Assembly (NCBI GenBank): GCA_029260615.1 | Contig: JAJDCX010000005.1 | Location: forward strand, 1-64,000 | Direction of reading: 5' to 3' | DNA length: 64,000 bases | Source of the DNA: Phycisphaeraceae bacterium | Lineage (GTDB): Bacteria > Planctomycetota > Phycisphaerae > Phycisphaerales > Phycisphaeraceae | In this document: positions 60,339 to 64,000 of the stretch, piece after piece | Numbering within the stretch: position 1 is the first letter of the stretch | Layout of the letters: each line of letters opens with the position of its first letter | Notes under the pieces: model-generated | Database searches by the model: none | Seen by the model: the letters and a program-made list of their open reading frames with translations, nothing else | What the model was told of the DNA's origin: nothing | Made by a program: the position numbers and the translations under genes

Positions 60339-61298
60339 TCACACATCATTAAGTTTATTCGCTGTGAAATCTCCCGCCTCATGTGGGAGCCATTGGGGTG
60401 CGGGCTTGCCGTTGGCGGCCTCGTAGCCACACCACAACTCAAACCAGTAGGCGAGGAACTGGTAGGGCGCATACTGGGCGTAGTGTTTTTCTATGCGCGG
60501 GTGAAGTTTGGATGGGTCTTTGGGGCGATTAACACCATAGGTCTTACAGAAGTGTCGGTAGGTCTCGGTGTCGATGGCGATGCGGTCGTAGTGGCCCAAC
60601 AATTGGCAGATATTAGCCGCGGCGAAGGGCCCCAGGCCATAGATTTTCAGAAGTGCTTTGTAGACATCGTCGGCGGCGTGTCCGGGCTGCTCGAACCACG
60701 AGAGATCGAGTTGGCCGGACTCTACGTCGCGTGCCAGCCGAATAATGCGCTCGGCCCGGTATCCAACCCGGCAATCCGCCTTGAGCTTGGCAGGGGTGAT
60801 GTCGGCGAGTTGCTTAGGCGTCGGGAACGCGCCGCGTGTGCCTACTTTTTCACACAAAAACCGGTTCATTCTGACGGTGTTGGACCAGGTGACGTTGCAG
60901 CCGGTGATGGTCTTGACGATATCTTCGAATAAGGTCGGCGAGCAGAACAGCCGGCCGAACTTCTTACGTCGGGCAATCGGATGCAACTTAAACCAGCCGG
61001 CGAAGTCTTCGTCGATCCGAAGCATCCGGCGGACCTGCGTCTTGATCGCCGAGCGTTCAGGGGTGTCGAGTCGTTTATCGCAGGTGATCTTGAGTATGCG
61101 CCGGCTTGTTTTAGGCTGACTGATCGTGACCCCGATCGCCCTGCCGCGTTTGCCTTCTAATGGGCGGTAGAATCTGCGTGTGTCGGGGTCCCAGCGGTTA
61201 GGCGCAAGGATAAAGTAGCCGTAGCTGCAGACCGCGGCCTGAAGGTCGAACCCGCGCGGGACGGGGATGGTGAGGTTAGAGGCTTGGCGCGGAGGCAT
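60339..61298 (-). CDS. AlkA/OGG1-like DNA glycosylase (HhH-GPD)
   Basis: 319 aa. An N-terminal domain of about 110 residues is followed by the HhH-GPD fold: FEDIVKTITGCNVTWSNTVRMNRFL, the hairpin ALLKIYGLGPFAAANICQLLGHYDRIAIDTETYRHF with the hinge glycines and the catalytic Asp in the IDTET segment. The closest groups are 3-methyladenine and 8-oxoguanine glycosylases. It removes damaged bases. The flanking gene order (lexA, lpxI) does not suggest an operon with it. Confidence 0.83.
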   Translation of the reverse strand: MPPRQASNLTIPVPRGFDLQAAVCSYGYFILAPNRWDPDTRRFYRPLEGKRGRAIGVTISQPKTSRRILKITCDKRLDTPERSAIKTQVRRMLRIDEDFAGWFKLHPIARRKKFGRLFCSPTLFEDIVKTITGCNVTWSNTVRMNRFLCEKVGTRGAFPTPKQLADITPAKLKADCRVGYRAERIIRLARDVESGQLDLSWFEQPGHAADDVYKALLKIYGLGPFAAANICQLLGHYDRIAIDTETYRHFCKTYGVNRPKDPSKLHPRIEKHYAQYAPYQFLAYWFELWCGYEAANGKPAPQWLPHEAGDFTANKLNDV

Positions 61299-61408
61299 AA
61301 GGTGTTTTGGTAACTCGTTGACGATTCACGTCAGGCACCGGACCGCGGATAACATCCTCGGCTATGTAAAGAACAAGTCGGCCACGGATATCGCGGTTAT
61401 CCCAGCGG

Positions 61409-62173
61409 TCAGGACTGCGAGGCGTCGAAGTTGGCGGCCGGGCCCTTGGTGTGGTTGAGCCGATGTTCTATACAGAAAACACAAGACGCCAGGGACTCGC
61501 ACAAACGATCGCCCATGTGGCGGTAGAGGTCGTACTTGGTTTCTGTATCGTGCCGGATCGCATCAAAATCGCCACCAGATTCCTTGATCCAGTTGGCGAA
61601 TTGATCGAGCACGCCATCAATGTCAGGCTTAGTCCACTCGAAGTGGTACTGGAAGCAGTAGGTGGTCAGCCCGACGCGGAACGCTTGGTTCTTGCAAGCA
61701 TCCGTGCTGGCCATCAGCACGCCGCCGGGCGGTAGTTCGGTGACCTGCTGGCCGTGGGTGTGGAACTGATTAGTTGTCCAGGGGATCCCACCGAAGAGCG
61801 TGTCGGGAAATCCGGGACGGAATTGGTTGACCGGGAGCCAGCCGATCTCAGGCGTGTCCATCGCTTCAACTTTGCCACCTAGCGCGTGTGCGATGAGTTG
61901 TGCCCCCAGACATACCCCGACAATCGGGACCCCGGCGTCATGAGCGGCCTTGATAAACACGACCTCCTGGCTGATCCAACCGTGTTCGTCAGCTTGGTCG
62001 ATATTCATCGGCCCGCCCATGGATACAACACCATCGACGTCATCCAGATCAACCGGGACGGCGTCACCTGCGTAAAGACGGATGACCCTCAGTTGATGGC
62101 CGTGATCTCGCAGGGTCTGACCCAGGCGGGCAGAGGTTTCCATCGCGTGGTGTTCAAGGACGACGATCGCCAT
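61409..62173 (-). CDS. Type 1 glutamine amidotransferase domain protein
   Basis: 254 aa. Class I GATase: nucleophile Cys in VGVCLGAQLIAHALGG, the catalytic His/Glu site CFQYHFEWTKPD, and VVSMGGPMNI as oxyanion strand. It is a stand-alone domain like those annotated as GMP-synthase-like or YfeJ/gamma-glutamyl hydrolases; no synthetase is next to it. Substrate unknown. Confidence 0.83.
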   Translation of the reverse strand: MAIVVLEHHAMETSARLGQTLRDHGHQLRVIRLYAGDAVPVDLDDVDGVVSMGGPMNIDQADEHGWISQEVVFIKAAHDAGVPIVGVCLGAQLIAHALGGKVEAMDTPEIGWLPVNQFRPGFPDTLFGGIPWTTNQFHTHGQQVTELPPGGVLMASTDACKNQAFRVGLTTYCFQYHFEWTKPDIDGVLDQFANWIKESGGDFDAIRHDTETKYDLYRHMGDRLCESLASCVFCIEHRLNHTKGPAANFDASQS

Positions 62174-62291
62174 GCCTGGGGCTCCTGTAGGGGTTTGATT
62201 TCCGGTGCGAAAGGGATTCTACACGGATGCGCCGGCATCGGGGAGCCGTGGGTTCTCACGCGCGGTGAGGCCGGTGGCCGATAATAGGTCC

Positions 62292-62933
62292 ATGCCTAAC
62301 CCACACGCCCTCATCCTGCACAGCGGTGGCCTGCGGAGCCTCGTAGCGACCGCCCTGGCCATCGAAAACGACAGCAAGACCCGGCTGTCCCTGCTTTTTG
62401 TCAACGACGGCCGGGACAACACCCACCACCGCCAGGACTATACCCACCGCCAGTCCGAGCACTTCGCGATTGCCCGTGTCCATACGATCGACCTGCCACA
62501 CCTCTACGGCCACGGATTGGGCAAGGGGCCCGAAGGCGAACCGATGGGGGCCCTGGTCGCCCCACAGATATTGCTGGCAGCGCTGGGTTGTGCCCGGTAT
62601 CAGCAAGCAAGCCAGGTCATCTGGCCGGCATCGTATGACGGTGATGTCAGGTTTGTGGCAAGGGCAACGGAACAAACCATGCTCGCGGATCAGTCAAGTG
62701 ACTACGACCAGGGCGACTCGCCACGGATCGACACGCCGTTACTTGAGTTGACCGATCGGCAGGTGGTTGAGCTGGGTGAAGAGCTTAAAGTCCCCTGGAA
62801 CCTGTCGTGGTCGTGCCTGGGTTCCGCGGAAATCCACTGCAGGGCGTGCCCGGGCTGCCGACGTCGCAAAGCGGCGTTCACCTCAGCCGGCATCATCGAC
62901 CCGGTTGAAAAACCGGCGAACGCAGTGTTTTGA
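62292..62933 (+). CDS. QueC-like PP-loop protein with altered P-loop
   Basis: 213 aa from ATG at 62292. QueC-like overall: HSGGLRSLVATALA replaces the canonical SGGxDS motif (Asp to Arg at residue 15). The C-terminal zinc site CLGSAEIHCRACPGCRRR is retained. The change would alter or abolish PPi-loop metal/ATP chemistry. It is clearly distinct from the queC at 8047 and may be a repurposed paralogue. Opposite strand from the GATase gene. Confidence 0.8.
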   Translation: MPNPHALILHSGGLRSLVATALAIENDSKTRLSLLFVNDGRDNTHHRQDYTHRQSEHFAIARVHTIDLPHLYGHGLGKGPEGEPMGALVAPQILLAALGCARYQQASQVIWPASYDGDVRFVARATEQTMLADQSSDYDQGDSPRIDTPLLELTDRQVVELGEELKVPWNLSWSCLGSAEIHCRACPGCRRRKAAFTSAGIIDPVEKPANAVF

Positions 62934-63098
62934 AAATTTCCCGGAATGTTCTGGGGAGTAAGTAGTACTACTACAGTAATGACAATGGATCGTTAAACCA
63001 CAAACGTTGCCCCGCACCAAGTTGCTTGTTACCTGAATCTGCCCGTTGAATACATGGATATCCCGTGTACTCAAAACGGTACGCCCTTAAGCCAGACG

Positions 63099-63764
63099 CT
63101 ACCAGCGGACACCCTCTTGGGTCTCTGGCTTAACGAATTCTTCGAGGCGATCTTCGATCAGTTCATCTCGGTTTTCAGCCCGCTGTTGTAGCTGGTCTTG
63201 CAACTCTTCGATCCGTCCCTCCAGCTTCATCAGCTCGTGCTCGCGGATTTCTTGCCTGACATCAAAGTGGTCCGCAACAATCCCTTCCAAAACCGCCAAC
63301 TCCGCAGCGGCCAGTTCGTCGTCTCCCACACGTTGCGCCTCGTGAAGCCGACGGGCGCTCTGCTGGGATTGCCTGCTCAACGCGAGGTCTTTGATCCGCA
63401 GGTCGAACCCCTCGGGGTCGTATCGGCGCATCGCCAGAAACCGCCCAAGGTTGGGGAAGTTTTCATGCAATGCACGCCCGACCCGTTCGGGGTTTTCATC
63501 GAGGTGTTTCGCAAGTTTGTCCGCTTTTTCAGGGTCAATCTTACGCAGCACCTCCAAGGCGTCACGCACCTGCTGCTCATTCATCGGTGGCCCGTGGCCG
63601 CGATTCCATTTCGGGTGAATGGGCCTATCACCCTCGACTTGCTGGTCCTGATCCGATGCTGGTGGGGGCGGCGAGGAGCCGGGGGAATCGGGGGCTTGGG
63701 CTGTGACCCAGAGGCTTGCCGAAAGAACCAGCAGGGCCGCCAGCGGTATGCTTGCCAATCTCAT
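63099..63764 (-). CDS. Exported helical protein
   Basis: 221 aa from ATG at 63764. A signal peptide ends near TAQAP (residue 23), a Pro/Ser/Asp-rich segment follows, and the rest is charged and helical (VRDALEVLRKIDPEKADKLAKHL, a long Glu/Gln-rich heptad region around residues 150-205). It looks like an extracytoplasmic coiled-coil or Spy-like periplasmic chaperone, but without the Spy LTxxQ motifs. Unknown function; it follows directly behind the partial gene on the same strand. Confidence 0.6.
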   Translation of the reverse strand: MRLASIPLAALLVLSASLWVTAQAPDSPGSSPPPPASDQDQQVEGDRPIHPKWNRGHGPPMNEQQVRDALEVLRKIDPEKADKLAKHLDENPERVGRALHENFPNLGRFLAMRRYDPEGFDLRIKDLALSRQSQQSARRLHEAQRVGDDELAAAELAVLEGIVADHFDVRQEIREHELMKLEGRIEELQDQLQQRAENRDELIEDRLEEFVKPETQEGVRW

Positions 63765-63802
63765 CACGGTGACCTTTCCAGTGTAGACCGTTGACCCAAG
63801 GC

Positions 63803-64000
63803 TTAGAACAACGCCGATCCGTCCGACCAAAGGAACAGTGTATCGTCGCTGAACCGCTGGACCTCCAAGCCCGCGACCGCCTGGCCAATCAAACTGTTGG
63901 TGTCCTGCCCAGCTGCGTCCCAGGCGTCTTCTGTACTCACCAGTTCAACCCGCAAAGCAAACCTATCGATTTGTTCGTCGATCAACGTGTTACCCGGCTC
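63803..64000 (-). CDS. 3'-terminal fragment of an unidentified gene
   Basis: Open from the window edge to the stop at 63803: 65 residues. The last part reads LEVQRFSDDTLFLWSDGSAL. An anti-sigma or periplasmic-domain C-terminus is conceivable, but nothing is recognisable. It lies 38 bp upstream of the exported helical protein gene, likely in one operon with it. Confidence 0.45.
   Translation of the reverse strand, partial: EPGNTLIDEQIDRFALRVELVSTEDAWDAAGQDTNSLIGQAVAGLEVQRFSDDTLFLWSDGSALF

Noticed and set aside
1-64000. CRISPR arrays, tRNA genes, transposases, phage genes
   Set aside because: No direct-repeat/spacer pattern, no clover-leaf candidates and no transposase or integrase motifs were seen by eye; a tRNAscan or profile search was not possible.

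Overview
The window looks like a chromosomal segment of a GC-rich, Gram-negative-type bacterium, most likely a planctomycete of the Phycisphaerae kind. This is inferred from LPS genes (GT9 heptosyltransferase, lpxI), a PEP-CTERM protein, sigma-54 regulation, a BlaR1-type peptidase fused to STN-like modules, a CHASE2 cyclase next to an M48 protease, and several small proteins I recall mainly from Planctomycetota. No rRNA, tRNA, CRISPR array, phage or transposase was recognised.

Layout. 1-8.8 kb: end of a DtxR-type regulator, a membrane protein, gatB, a VKOR-DsbA fusion, DUF1015-serA-serC, a frameshifted small gene and queC. 8.8-16.8 kb: pdxA, a Gfo/Idh oxidoreductase, two DUF21/CBS membrane proteins, a putative PD-(D/E)XK protein, a GT9 glycosyltransferase and a phosphoesterase. 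17-23.5 kb: rpsP and trmD (no rimM), then two small genes and a blaI/blaR1-like pair that separate them from rplS. 23.5-27.7 kb: lysS and a LolCE/LolD-like ABC transporter.

27.7-35.2 kb is the most unusual region. A GAF-type sigma-54 activator is divergent from a CsgG-like gene, a protein with a tandem duplication of PNG/PDG repeats, a Thr-rich/coiled-coil secreted protein and a second PNG/PDG-repeat protein. Two -24/-12-like promoters each begin exactly 67 nt before an ATG. A shared 16-bp motif (13/16 identical, one copy containing a perfect 14-bp palindrome) lies about 200 bp upstream of each. This is my main candidate for an undescribed system: a sigma-54-controlled cell-surface or fibre-like assembly. 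SH3, M48 and CHASE2-cyclase genes follow.

39-48.6 kb holds a divergent, non-canonical periplasmic nitrate reductase cluster. One arm encodes a tetraheme cytochrome, a Tat-type Fe-S protein, a cupin, NrfD and an Rrf2 regulator. The other encodes NapD, NapA, a tandem-duplicated tetraheme NapB, a NapF-like ferredoxin, a small protein, MoaA and an AhpD-like protein. A perfect 28-bp palindrome lies between the arms. Just downstream is a promoter-to-terminator unit with no ORF that looks like a small RNA.

49-64 kb carries queD, a DnaK paralogue with an inserted loop, pgeF, an exported protein, a sugar isomerase/oxidoreductase pair, a PEP-CTERM metalloprotease, lexA, lpxI, an AlkA-like glycosylase, a glutamine amidotransferase, a QueC paralogue with a changed PP-loop and two exported or unknown proteins. 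Several intergenic regions consist of repeated-word hairpins running from a stop codon to the next start codon.
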